Origin: Streptomyces stelliscabiei
Lineage (GTDB): Bacteria; Actinomycetota; Actinomycetes; Streptomycetales; Streptomycetaceae
Direction of reading: 5' to 3'
Length of the DNA stretch: 64,000 bases
Assembly (NCBI RefSeq): GCF_014873495.1
Contig: NZ_JADBGF010000001.1
Location: 8,866,001 to 8,930,000 of the forward strand
Shown: piece by piece, positions 17,336 through 25,301 of the stretch
Layout of the letters: every line of letters starts with the position of its first letter
Numbering within the stretch: position 1 is the stretch's first letter
Translations under genes and position numbers: made by a program
Notes under the pieces: generated by a model
The model's input: the letters and a program-made list of their open reading frames with translations, nothing else
What the model was told of the DNA's origin: nothing
Databases searched by the model: none

Positions 17336-18741
17336 CCACCCTGGAACCCGCCGCCGGTAGCGAGGGGTTCGACCTCGCCGGACTCCTGGCCGAGCGCGGC
17401 GCGGAGCGCTACGAGCTGCACGCCCGGCACCTCAACCACCAACTCCCGCGCATGCTCCACACCATCGGCTTCGACAAGGTCTACGAGCGGGCCGAGGGCG
17501 CGTACTTCTGGGACGCGGACGGCAACGACTACCTGGACATGCTCGCCGGGTTCGGGGTGATGGGGCTCGGCCGCCACCACCCCGTGGTCCGCAAGGCGCT
17601 GCACGACGTGCTCGACGCGCAGCTCGCCGACCTGACCCGCTTCGACTGCCAGCCCCTGCCCGGACTGCTCGCCGAGAAGCTGCTCGCCCACAGTCCCCAC
17701 CTGGACCGGGTGTTCTTCGGCAACAGCGGCACGGAGGCCGTCGAGACCGCGCTGAAGTTCGCCCGGTACGCCACCGGCAGGCCGCGCGTCCTGTACTGCC
17801 ACCACGCCTTCCACGGGCTCACCACCGGCTCGCTCTCCGTCAACGGCGAGGACGGCTTCCGGGACGGCTTCGCACCGCTGCTGCCCGACACGGCCGTACC
17901 GCTCGGCGATCTCGACGCGCTGGCGAGGGAGTTGAAGAAGGGCGATGTGGCCGCCCTCGTCGTCGAGCCCGTCCAGGGCAAGGGCGTGCACGAGGCGCCG
18001 CCCGGCTATCTGCGCGCCGCCCGGGAACTGCTGCACCGGCACAGGGCGCTGCTGATCCTCGACGAGGTGCAGACCGGGCTCGGGCGGACCGGGGACTTCT
18101 ACGCCCACCAGCACGAGGACGGGGTCGAGCCCGATCTGGTGTGCGTGGCGAAGGCACTCTCCGGCGGCTATGTCCCGGTCGGAGCCACCCTCGGCAAGGA
18201 GTGGATCTTCAAGAAGGTCTACTCGTCCATGGACCGCGTTCTCGTGCACTCGGCGAGCTTCGGCTCCAACGCCCAGGCCATGGCCGCCGGGCTCGCCGTC
18301 CTCTCCGTCATGGAGGACGAGCGGATCGTGGCGAACGCGCGGGCCACGGGCGAGCTGCTGAAAGCCCGTCTTACGGCACTGGTCGACAAGTACGAGCTGC
18401 TCAGCGACGTCCGCGGCCGGGGTCTGATGATCGGCATCGAGTTCGGCAGGCCCAGATCGCTGAAGCTGCGCAGCCGTTGGACGATGCTGCAGGCTGCCCG
18501 CAGGGGACTGTTCGCGCAGATGGTCGTCGTACCGCTGCTGCAGCGGCACCGCATCCTCACCCAGGTCTCCGGCGACCATCTGGAGGTGATCAAGCTGATC
18601 CCGCCCCTGATCATCGGGGAGCGGGAGGTGGACCGGTTCGTCGAGGCGTTCACCGAGGTCATGGACGACGCGCACAGCGGGGGCGGACTCATGTGGGACT
18701 TCGGCAGGACCCTGGTGAAGCAGGCGGTGGCCAACCGGTAG
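17332..18741 (+). CDS. hpnO: Class III aminotransferase (HpnO-like, aminobacteriohopanetriol formation)
   Basis: This 469-aa PLP enzyme has the class-III signature LILDEVQTGLGRTGDFYAHQH...PDLVCVAKALSGGYVPVGA, where the Lys of the ALSGG region (VAKAL) holds PLP. The phosphate-binding GNSGTEAVETALK is near residue 125. It is the last gene of the hopanoid operon and its ATG overlaps the dxs stop. By position it is the homologue of HpnO, which aminates the ribosyl-derived side chain to give 35-aminobacteriohopanetriol. Ornithine-type aminotransferases share the fold, so the substrate rests on context. Confidence 0.85.
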   Translation: MTTLEPAAGSEGFDLAGLLAERGAERYELHARHLNHQLPRMLHTIGFDKVYERAEGAYFWDADGNDYLDMLAGFGVMGLGRHHPVVRKALHDVLDAQLADLTRFDCQPLPGLLAEKLLAHSPHLDRVFFGNSGTEAVETALKFARYATGRPRVLYCHHAFHGLTTGSLSVNGEDGFRDGFAPLLPDTAVPLGDLDALARELKKGDVAALVVEPVQGKGVHEAPPGYLRAARELLHRHRALLILDEVQTGLGRTGDFYAHQHEDGVEPDLVCVAKALSGGYVPVGATLGKEWIFKKVYSSMDRVLVHSASFGSNAQAMAAGLAVLSVMEDERIVANARATGELLKARLTALVDKYELLSDVRGRGLMIGIEFGRPRSLKLRSRWTMLQAARRGLFAQMVVVPLLQRHRILTQVSGDHLEVIKLIPPLIIGEREVDRFVEAFTEVMDDAHSGGGLMWDFGRTLVKQAVANR

Positions 18742-18782
18742 AAGGCCAGGTGCGGGCGAGCGCGGGTGCCTGCGTGCCGCTT

Positions 18783-18818
18783 TTGCCTCTGAGGCAAGGA
18801 ATTTGCCGCAGAGGCAAA
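18783..18818. promoter_or_regulatory. Twin operators (TTGCC-n-GGCAA) upstream of the XRE-cupin gene
   Basis: Two symmetric sites stand side by side: TTGCCTCTGAGGCAA (18783-18797, a 7-1-7 palindrome) and TTTGCCGCAGAGGCAAA (18802-18818, arms TTTGCC/GGCAAA). Their centres are 20 bp apart, about two helical turns, and the second ends 19 bases before the ATG of the XRE-cupin gene. This is the arrangement expected for an autoregulatory binding site of that protein. Confidence 0.75.
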
Positions 18819-18837
18819 ACTGCGGCTGAATGGAGGC

Positions 18838-19470
18838 ATGAGCCCCTCCGAGGGTACGCACCCTCCCGAGCCCCCGCCGGACGAGGAATTGCCCGTCGTC
18901 GCCCCGCAGTTGCGGGCCCTGCGCCGCCGGGCCTCCCTCACCCTGGAGGCCGCGGCCCGCGCCGCCGGACTCTCGCCCGCGCATCTCTCCCGGCTGGAGA
19001 CCGGGCAGCGCCAGCCCTCACTGCCGATGCTGCTCTCCCTGGCCCGCGTCTACGGTACGACGGTCTCGGAGCTGCTCGGCGAGACCGTCGCCGAGCGGGA
19101 CGCCGTGCTGCGCGCCCCCGACATGGAGCCCACCCGGGCGGGCGGCTGGACGTACTGGCAGGCGGGTGCGTCCGGGCGGGGGATGCAGGCCCTGCGCGTC
19201 CATGTGCCGCACGGCTCGCAGGGCGACATCGTGCGGGTGCATCCCGGCGAGGAGTGGCTCTACGTGCTGTCGGGGCGGCTGCGGCTGCGCCTCGGGGACA
19301 CCGCGCATCTGCTCGCGCCCGGTGACAGCGCGCACTTCGACTCCCTCACCCCGCACCGCATCGCCGCCGCCGACCACGACGGCGCCGACCTCCTGTTCGT
19401 CCACACCCTGCTGCAGAGCCCTACGGCCGCGCTGTGCCTCGGGCCGATCACTCCCGGAGAGACCCCATGA
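18838..19470 (+). CDS. XRE-family regulator with C-terminal cupin domain
   Basis: This 210-aa protein has a helix-turn-helix at about residues 20-75 (QLRALRRRASLTLEAAARAAGLSPAHLSRLETGQRQPSLPMLLSLA) and a cupin sensor domain from about 110 (VHPGEEWLYVLSGRLRLRLGD...LAPGDSAHFDSLTPHRI). XRE-cupin proteins usually control neighbouring metabolic genes in response to a small ligand bound by the cupin. Twin inverted repeats directly upstream are its likely targets. Its start has a GGAGG only one base before the ATG, which is unusually close. It is coupled by ATGA to a tiny membrane protein. Confidence 0.9.
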   Translation: MSPSEGTHPPEPPPDEELPVVAPQLRALRRRASLTLEAAARAAGLSPAHLSRLETGQRQPSLPMLLSLARVYGTTVSELLGETVAERDAVLRAPDMEPTRAGGWTYWQAGASGRGMQALRVHVPHGSQGDIVRVHPGEEWLYVLSGRLRLRLGDTAHLLAPGDSAHFDSLTPHRIAAADHDGADLLFVHTLLQSPTAALCLGPITPGETP

Positions 19471-19589
19471 CCGATCTGGAAGAGAAGTTCCCCCGTGCCC
19501 TGTGGGTCAGGCTCATCATCTACATCGCGGTCGGCCATGTCTTCGCGGCCTTCATCTACCTGCTGTTCGAACTCGGCGCCCAGCAGTAG
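19467..19589 (+). CDS. 40-aa single-span membrane peptide (DUF6126-like)
   Basis: The ORF reads MTDLEEKFPRALWVRLIIYI followed by AVGHVFAAFIYLLFELGAQQ: an acidic/basic N-terminus and one clear transmembrane helix (about residues 14-35). It overlaps the XRE-cupin stop as ATGA. I recall this pair, XRE-cupin plus a small DUF6126 protein, as recurrent in Streptomyces; the DUF number is from memory. The peptide may be a membrane partner or the regulated effector. Function is unknown. Confidence 0.75.
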   Translation: MTDLEEKFPRALWVRLIIYIAVGHVFAAFIYLLFELGAQQ

Positions 19590-19590
19590 C

Positions 19591-19606
19591 CACCGGGCGA
19601 CCGGTG
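19591..19606. terminator. Short hairpin between convergent genes
   Basis: CACCGG-GCGA-CCGGTG forms a 6-bp stem with a tetraloop, directly after the small membrane peptide and before the convergent phosphatase gene (stop at 19659). It is a weak terminator candidate. Confidence 0.4.
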
Positions 19607-19658
19607 AGGACGGCTGTTCCGTGCGGCCGACTGCTCCCGGCCACGATCCGGCCCTGCC

Positions 19659-20456
19659 CTAGTCGAGCAGGCGCTCGCGCAGCCGCTCCCGGGTCTGCGG
19701 GGTCAGCTTCAGGCCCTGCTCCAGATAGGTGTCGACATCGCCCCAGGTGTCCTCCAGGGTGTCGAAGGCCGCCTGGAGATACTCGGCGCGGGCGTCGAAG
19801 AGAGGGCTCAGCAGCTCCATGATCTCCGGGGACCAGGCGCTCGCGGAGCTGCTGCTGCGGTGCACCTTGTAGCGGCGGTGCTTGGCGTTCGACTCCAGGT
19901 AGTCGGTGACGACGGCCTCGCGCTCGACGCCGAGGGCGAGAAGCGTGACGGCGATGGCGAGCCCCGCGCGGTCCTTGCCCGCCGCGCAGTGCATCAGCGC
20001 GGGCACACTGTCCTCGGCCAAGGCGTGCAGCACACGGGAGTGCTCGGCCGTGCGGCGCTTGATCATCGTCCGGTAGGAGGCGATCATCCGGCCGGCCGCC
20101 CTGCCGTCGCCCAGCAGTGCGCGCAGCTGGTCCAGGTCGCCGTCCCGGACCATCTTCCAGAACTCGGCGCCGTCCGCCGGGTCGCTCAGCGGCAGGTTCA
20201 CATTGAGCACGCCGGGCAGCGCGACGTCCGGGCCCTCCAGCTTCTGGTCGGCCGCGTTGCGGAAGTCGAAGACCGTGTGCAGGTTGAGCGAGGCCAGGAA
20301 CGCGGTGTCCTCGTCGGTGGCGTGCGCGAGGTGTCCGCTGCGGAACAGGACCCCGTGACGCACTCGGCGGCCGTCCACCGTCGGCAGGCCTCCCACATCG
20401 CGGAAATTGCGCACTCCGGTCAGCTCGGGCTCGGTCGACGGGATCTGCTGCGTCAC
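19659..20456 (-). CDS. Tyrosine-protein phosphatase (DSP/PTP superfamily)
   Basis: This 265-aa phosphatase carries the CX5R active site in LMHCAAGKDRAGLAI (C and R of HCAAGKDR) plus the N-terminal signature GVRNFRDVGGLPT typical of the bacterial Y_phosphatase3/LipA group. These enzymes remove phosphate from tyrosine or from phosphoinositides. The GTG at 20456 is chosen because it follows GGGAGGGAGCC and because translation further upstream has no family character. It is transcribed toward the XRE-cupin unit and divergently from the alpha-galactosidase, across a region with two DnaA boxes. Confidence 0.9.
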   Translation of the reverse strand: MTQQIPSTEPELTGVRNFRDVGGLPTVDGRRVRHGVLFRSGHLAHATDEDTAFLASLNLHTVFDFRNAADQKLEGPDVALPGVLNVNLPLSDPADGAEFWKMVRDGDLDQLRALLGDGRAAGRMIASYRTMIKRRTAEHSRVLHALAEDSVPALMHCAAGKDRAGLAIAVTLLALGVEREAVVTDYLESNAKHRRYKVHRSSSSASAWSPEIMELLSPLFDARAEYLQAAFDTLEDTWGDVDTYLEQGLKLTPQTRERLRERLLD

Positions 20457-20559
20457 TGGGGCTCCCTCCCATCCGTCCGTCGGAGGCATCACCGACGGGC
20501 ACGCCCTCGACACTGAGGGGCGCCCTCGACGATACGACATGGGTGCGTACGCCAATGAG

Positions 20560-20603
20560 TTGTCCACAGGCGGTCGCGCCGCGCCCGTCCGAGGTTGTCC
20601 ACA
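20560..20603 (+). promoter_or_regulatory. Two consensus DnaA boxes (TTGTCCACA)
   Basis: TTGTCCACA, the preferred Streptomyces DnaA-box sequence, occurs at 20560-20568 and 20595-20603 in the same orientation. Both are embedded in the longer shared string GTTGTCCACAGGCG-like. They lie in the 223-base divergent promoter region of the phosphatase and alpha-galactosidase genes. Confidence 0.5.
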
Positions 20604-20679
20604 GGCGCCGTCGAGTGCGTGGAGCGACCTGCGATGATGTTGCCGCCTGATCGCACCTGTTCGAATCTGTGGGGGCTTG

Positions 20680-22755
20680 ATGTTGGAAATCGGCACAGAC
20701 GGCCGGACCTGGATTCTTTCCGGGCCCAGGAGCAGCTACGCCCTGCGGCTCACGGAGAACGACGAGCTGTTGCACCTGCACTGGGGTCCCCGGATCGCGC
20801 TCGCCGACGCCGACGCGCTGGCCGCGCGACAGCAGCTGCCGTACTGGCCGTTCGAGGCCCCGGTCGACGGACACGAGGAGTACCCCGTCGAGGGCGGTCC
20901 TCGCTTCACCCGTCCCGCCCTGTCCGTGCGCACGGACGAGCGGCGCGGCACCGAGTGGACCTTCCGGGAGTACGAGGCGGACGGTGACGAGCTGCGGTTG
21001 CGGTTCGCCGACGGCGCGCTCGGGATCACGCTGCACTACCGACTGCGCGACGACGTCGTCGAGCGCTGGGTGACCCTGGTCAACGACGGGCCGGCGGTGG
21101 AGCTGCTGCGGGCCGACTCGGCGACGTGGACGCTGCCGCCGCGCGCGGACGAGGCCTGGCGGCTGTCCCAGCTGCACGGACGATGGGCGGCCGAGTCCCG
21201 GCTCGTGCGCGGCGACCTCACCTACGGCGAGAAGGTCATCGGCAGCCGGCGCGGCCACACCGGGCACCAGCACCTGCCCTGGGTGGCCCTGGACACCGAC
21301 GCCACCGAGGAGCACGGCGAGGTCTACGGCTGCGCCCTGGGCTGGTCGGGGTCCTGGCGGATCGCGGTCGCACAACTGCCGGACGCCCGCGTGCAGATCA
21401 CCGGCGGCGCCGGGTACGACGAGTCCGGTCTGCTGCGGCTGGAAACGGGGGAGACGTTCACCACGCCCGTCTTCGCCGGCCTGTGGAGCGACGGAGGTCA
21501 CGGCGGGGCGAGCCGCGCCTGGCACGCTTACCAGCGGACGTACGTCATCCCGGACGCGGACCAGGACCGGCCGGTGCTCTTCAACTCCTGGGAGGCCACC
21601 GAGTTCGACATCTCCGAGGAGCAGCAGGGGACGCTCGCGCGGCGCGCGGCGGCCATCGGGGTCGAACTGTTCGTCGTGGACGACGGCTGGTTCGGGGCGC
21701 GTACGAGCGACCGGGCCGGCCTCGGCGACTGGACGCCCAACCCGGATCGCTTCCCGAAGGGGCTCAAGCCCCTCGCCGAATACGTGCACGCCCTCGGTAT
21801 GCAGTTCGGAATCTGGGTCGAGCCCGAGATGGTCAACCCGGACAGCGAGCTGTACCGGGCGCATCCCGAATGGGCCCAGTTCCAACCGGGACGAAAGCGG
21901 ACGGAGCTGCGTAATCAGCTCGTCCTCAATCTCGCGCGCGAGGACGTCCGGGAATACCTCTGGGAGAAGCTGGACGCCTTGCTGTCCAGTGCGCCGATCG
22001 ACTATGTGAAGTGGGACTTCAACCGCTGCTTCACGGATGCCGGCTGGCCCGGCGAGCCGTATCCGCAGAAGCTGTGGGTCGAGCATGTGCGCGCCTTCTA
22101 CGCCCTGCTGGACCGACTGCGGGCCGCGCACCCCGGGGTGGCGTTCGAGTCGTGCTCCGGCGGCGGCGGTCGTATCGACCTCGGGGTGATGGCCCGGACG
22201 GACCAGGTGTGGACGTCGGACAACACCGACCCGCTCGACCGGCTCGCCATCCAGCACGGCTTCAGCCAGATCCACCCGGCCAGGACCATGGCCGCATGGG
22301 TCACCGACAGCCCGAACAACCAGCTCAACGGCCGGGTCAGCACCCTGCGGTTCCGTTTCGTCAGCGCCATGACGGGTGTGCTCGGCGTCGGCGGCGACCT
22401 CACCGAGTGGACGGAGGAGGAGCTGGCCGAGGCGGGGAGCTGGGTCGAGCTGTACAAGCGGATCCGGCCGGTCGTACAGCGCGGTGATCTCTACCGGCTG
22501 CGCCCGCCTACGGGTGGCCTGAGCGCCGTGCAGTACGTCCTCGACGACGAGGTCGTGGTCCTGGCCTGGCTCCAGGCCCAGCACTACGGCGAGCCGCCCG
22601 CTCCGCTCCGGCTGCGCGGACTGGAACCGACAGAAGTGTATGAGTGCCGCGAAACGGGCGAAGTGCACCGAGGGGCCGTTCTGTTGCACCACGGATTGCC
22701 GACGGGGCTGCGCGGTGACTTCGATGCGACGGTTATCCGCCTGCGTCGCACTTGA
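20680..22755 (+). CDS. Alpha-galactosidase (glycoside hydrolase family 36)
   Basis: This 691-aa GH36 enzyme has the nucleophile in YVKWDFNR (Asp about residue 446) and the acid/base in the SCSGGGGRIDLGVMARTDQVWTSDNTDP region. The N-terminal beta-supersandwich and a FGIWVEPEMVNPDSELYR segment are typical. It cleaves terminal alpha-galactosyl residues from raffinose-type sugars or galactomannan fragments. There is no signal peptide, so it probably acts in the cytoplasm. ATG 20680 or the adjacent TTG 20677 may serve as start; a GGGGG lies 4-8 bases before them. Confidence 0.92.
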   Translation: MLEIGTDGRTWILSGPRSSYALRLTENDELLHLHWGPRIALADADALAARQQLPYWPFEAPVDGHEEYPVEGGPRFTRPALSVRTDERRGTEWTFREYEADGDELRLRFADGALGITLHYRLRDDVVERWVTLVNDGPAVELLRADSATWTLPPRADEAWRLSQLHGRWAAESRLVRGDLTYGEKVIGSRRGHTGHQHLPWVALDTDATEEHGEVYGCALGWSGSWRIAVAQLPDARVQITGGAGYDESGLLRLETGETFTTPVFAGLWSDGGHGGASRAWHAYQRTYVIPDADQDRPVLFNSWEATEFDISEEQQGTLARRAAAIGVELFVVDDGWFGARTSDRAGLGDWTPNPDRFPKGLKPLAEYVHALGMQFGIWVEPEMVNPDSELYRAHPEWAQFQPGRKRTELRNQLVLNLAREDVREYLWEKLDALLSSAPIDYVKWDFNRCFTDAGWPGEPYPQKLWVEHVRAFYALLDRLRAAHPGVAFESCSGGGGRIDLGVMARTDQVWTSDNTDPLDRLAIQHGFSQIHPARTMAAWVTDSPNNQLNGRVSTLRFRFVSAMTGVLGVGGDLTEWTEEELAEAGSWVELYKRIRPVVQRGDLYRLRPPTGGLSAVQYVLDDEVVVLAWLQAQHYGEPPAPLRLRGLEPTEVYECRETGEVHRGAVLLHHGLPTGLRGDFDATVIRLRRT

Positions 22756-22907
22756 GCGATCTGTCCGAAATGCAGCTGTAATTCCAACACGCCCTGGAAT
22801 AAAGCCTACTGGCACGTAGGGGCGTGAGCAGCGTCATATTCGTGACGTTCCGCTGTCGCCATGTGCACGTAATTCGCGCATGTTTCAGGGGCCGTTGAGA
22901 AATGTTC

Positions 22908-22919
22908 AAGACCGGTCTT
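22908..22919. promoter_or_regulatory. 12-bp palindrome upstream of the M23 peptidase riboswitch
   Basis: AAGACCGGTCTT is a perfect palindrome in the AT-richer part (22756-23000) of the 465-base gap between the alpha-galactosidase and the M23 peptidase. The promoter of the riboswitch transcript should lie near here. The rest of 22756-22960 shows no gene. Confidence 0.3.
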
Positions 22920-23039
22920 CGACGGAGCGTGATGGTGGATTGATGTAAGGATCAGGTAGGAAGGTGCACAGGAAGTCCCAATGGTTGTCTCTGTGGGCAC
23001 AAGTCGCTTACGTTCGGCGTCAATCCGGACGGACGCCCA

Positions 23040-23204
23040 ATCCTGCCGCCGACCGGAGCCGCACACCGACCCGATCCACGGCAGGAGCGGGGGACCCACA
23101 GGAATCACCGCCTGTTCCGGTCTCCGGAACGGCTAGGGGTAAAGCCGTGCGCGAGCACGGCCGGACATCTCCAGTCCGCACCCGACAGCTCACCTCGTAG
23201 GCGC
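23040..23204 (+). ncRNA. ydaO/yuaA-type c-di-AMP riboswitch
   Basis: The conserved ydaO core elements appear in order: a GCGGGGGACCCA segment (around 23087-23099), a GGGGTAAAGCC segment (around 23136-23146), and the diagnostic 3' block CCCGACAGCTCACCTCGTAG followed by GCG (23181-23203). The ribosome site GGAGAGGA and the ATG of the M23 peptidase follow immediately. In Streptomyces this class precedes resuscitation-promoting-factor and peptidoglycan-hydrolase genes and turns expression off when c-di-AMP is high. The 5' boundary is approximate. Confidence 0.88.
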
Positions 23205-23220
23205 CGGAGAGGAATTCGCC

Positions 23221-24222
23221 ATGCCCGCGAAGGGTAAGCACCGCCGTCCCAAGTCCCAGCGTTTCACCCGTTCGATCGCCGCCGCCGGGACCGGCGGTGC
23301 GGCGCTCGCGCTGCCGCTGATCGGAGCCGCCGGCGCCCAGGCCGCCACCCCGACGGCCGCCGTGTCCGGGGCCTCGGAGAAGACGGCCACGATCGCCACC
23401 GAGCAGGCCGCGGCCGAGGCGGGCGCGCGGATCGAGCAGGCGGAGAAGGCCGCGCAGGCGGAGCGGACCGCCACCAAGAAGACCGCCAAGACCTACTCGG
23501 TGAAGGTCGGCGACTACCTCGCGAAGATCGCGGACGAGCAGGACGTCGACGGGGGCTGGAAGCGCCTCTACTCGGACAACCGCGAGGCCATCGGCTCCGA
23601 CCCGTCGCTGATCCACCCGGGTCTGAAGCTGTCGATAGGCGGGCAGGCCGCGGCGGGCGGTACGTCGCAGTCGTCGAAGCCGCAGCTGTCGCAGTCCTCG
23701 AAGCCTGCGGAGTCCTCGCCGTCGCCGAAGCCCGCCGCGCCCGCCAAGCAGGAGTCCAAGGACACCCAGGCGTCGACCTCCACGTCGAACGGCCAGTCCG
23801 CGTCGGCCAACAGCTCCGGCTTCAGCCTGCCCATCCAGGGCGCCACCATCGGCACCGCGTACAAGACCGCCGGCAGCATGTGGTCCAGCGGCTACCACAC
23901 GGGCGTCGACTTCGTGGCCCCGACGGGAACCCCCCTCAAGGCCGTGGGCGCGGGCGCCGTCGTCTCCGCCGGCTGGGGCGGCGCGTACGGCAACCAGGTC
24001 GTCATCAAGCTGGCCGACGGCTACTACGCCCAGTACGCCCACCTCTCCTCGATCTCCGTCTCCGCGGGGCAGTCCGTGAGCGGCGGTCAGCAGATCGGCC
24101 TCTCGGGCGCGACCGGCAACGTCACCGGGCCGCACCTGCACTTCGAGATCCGCACCACGCCCTCCTACGGCTCGGACCTCGACCCGCTGGCCTACCTTCG
24201 CTCGAAGGGCGTCAGCGTCTGA
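23221..24222 (+). CDS. Secreted M23 metallopeptidase with LysM-like domain
   Basis: This 333-aa protein has a signal peptide (about residues 1-41, ending GAAGAQAA), an Ala/Glu-rich segment, a LysM-like peptidoglycan-binding domain (YSVKVGDYLAKIADEQDVDGGWKRLY..., about 92-142), a Ser/Pro/Lys/Gln-rich linker (about 145-205) and a C-terminal M23 domain (HTGVDF...GPHLHFEI, about 222-325) with zinc ligands in HxxxD and HLH. It should cleave peptide cross-bridges in the cell wall outside the cell. Control by the upstream c-di-AMP riboswitch ties wall remodelling to that second messenger. A perfect hairpin terminator follows. Confidence 0.93.
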   Translation: MPAKGKHRRPKSQRFTRSIAAAGTGGAALALPLIGAAGAQAATPTAAVSGASEKTATIATEQAAAEAGARIEQAEKAAQAERTATKKTAKTYSVKVGDYLAKIADEQDVDGGWKRLYSDNREAIGSDPSLIHPGLKLSIGGQAAAGGTSQSSKPQLSQSSKPAESSPSPKPAAPAKQESKDTQASTSTSNGQSASANSSGFSLPIQGATIGTAYKTAGSMWSSGYHTGVDFVAPTGTPLKAVGAGAVVSAGWGGAYGNQVVIKLADGYYAQYAHLSSISVSAGQSVSGGQQIGLSGATGNVTGPHLHFEIRTTPSYGSDLDPLAYLRSKGVSV

Positions 24223-24240
24223 GGCTCCGCTCCTCCACCG

Positions 24241-24282
24241 CACCGAAGGCCGGCCCCGCTTCTTGAGGGCCGGCCTTCGGTG
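24241..24282 (+). terminator. Terminator after the M23 peptidase gene
   Basis: A perfect 16-bp stem (24241-24256 with 24267-24282) closes on a 10-base loop, 18 bases after the stop codon. Confidence 0.85.
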
Positions 24283-24433
24283 TTGCGGTCCTGTGGCATG
24301 GCCGACCGAAGCCTCGACAGCGGGCGAACGGACGTACACAGTGATCTCCGTAAGCGCTTTCTACGCGGGGGATCCGGGTTTCGCGTCGCGTCGCGGCGTC
24401 GTTCCGTTTTCCTTCCACCGGGACAGGAGTGTC

Positions 24434-25150
24434 ATGACCACCCGTAGAGCTTTCGGAGCCCTCGCCGCCGGTGCCGCCCTCGCGGCGCTCGCTCCGGCGG
24501 GGACGGCGGCCGCCCACCCGCGTCCGCGGCGGGGCCGGCTGATCGCCGCCGACGACTTCCGGCACGGGCTCGGGCAGTGGGCCGTGGAGTTGGAGAGGGG
24601 CGGGGTGGTCGCCGCCTCGCGGGGTGTGCTGGAGGTGGACGTGCCGGCCGGGGCCACGGTCTGGTTCAAACGGAGACTGGAAGGGCCGTACGTCGTCGAG
24701 TACACGGCCACGCCCATCTCGGCGGGCGGGGCCAACGACCGGGTCTCCGACCTCAACAACTTCTGGAACGCCGTCGATGTGCGCTCACCCGGTGATCTCT
24801 TCGCCACCCCGCGTTCGGGCGCGCTCGCCGAGTACGACCATCTGAAGACGTACTACGTCGGCTACGGCGCCAACACCAACACGACGACACGTCTGCGCCG
24901 GTACGTCGGTGAGGCGGGCGTGCGGCCGCTGATCCACGACTACACCGAGCCGCTGCTCGTCGCGAACGCGCCGCATCAGGTGCGGATCGTCTCCGACGGG
25001 TCGAAGGTCCGGTGGTGGAACAACAGCCGGCTCGTGTTCGACTACGTCGATCCCGCGCCGTACACGAGTGGGCACTTCGCCTTCCGCACCACCTGGAGCC
25101 ATTTCCGGATCGAGGACTTCCGGGTGTGGAGGTTGCGCGGTCGCCGTTGA
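24434..25150 (+). CDS. Tat-exported DUF6250-like protein
   Basis: This 238-aa protein starts at ATG 24434 behind GGACAGGAG; the longer open frame lacks codon support. The N-terminus MTTRRAFGALAAGAALAALAPAGTAAA is a twin-arginine signal peptide. The mature part is a beta-rich jelly-roll-like domain with ADDFRHGLGQWAVELE at its start and many aromatic residues, resembling the DUF6250 family that accompanies plant-polysaccharide enzymes (family name from memory). A carbohydrate-binding or lyase role outside the cell is possible. No catalytic residues could be assigned. Confidence 0.75.
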   Translation: MTTRRAFGALAAGAALAALAPAGTAAAHPRPRRGRLIAADDFRHGLGQWAVELERGGVVAASRGVLEVDVPAGATVWFKRRLEGPYVVEYTATPISAGGANDRVSDLNNFWNAVDVRSPGDLFATPRSGALAEYDHLKTYYVGYGANTNTTTRLRRYVGEAGVRPLIHDYTEPLLVANAPHQVRIVSDGSKVRWWNNSRLVFDYVDPAPYTSGHFAFRTTWSHFRIEDFRVWRLRGRR

Positions 25151-25301
25151 GAGGGAGAGGGGGCCGGGGATGGTGGAGCGCAGCCATCCCGACCTGGCGT
25201 ATTCCGGGTTGGCCAACACTTGACCCGTGGTCTATCTCACCGTCCGTCAAGCCCTTATTACGGTCGCGTAGGTCACACGCCACGGTGAATCATGGGCCGA
25301 T

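Noticed and set aside
20407..20637. 76-codon plus-strand frame in the divergent promoter region
   Set aside because: It overlaps the phosphatase start, has no ribosome site and contains the DnaA boxes; no family resemblance.
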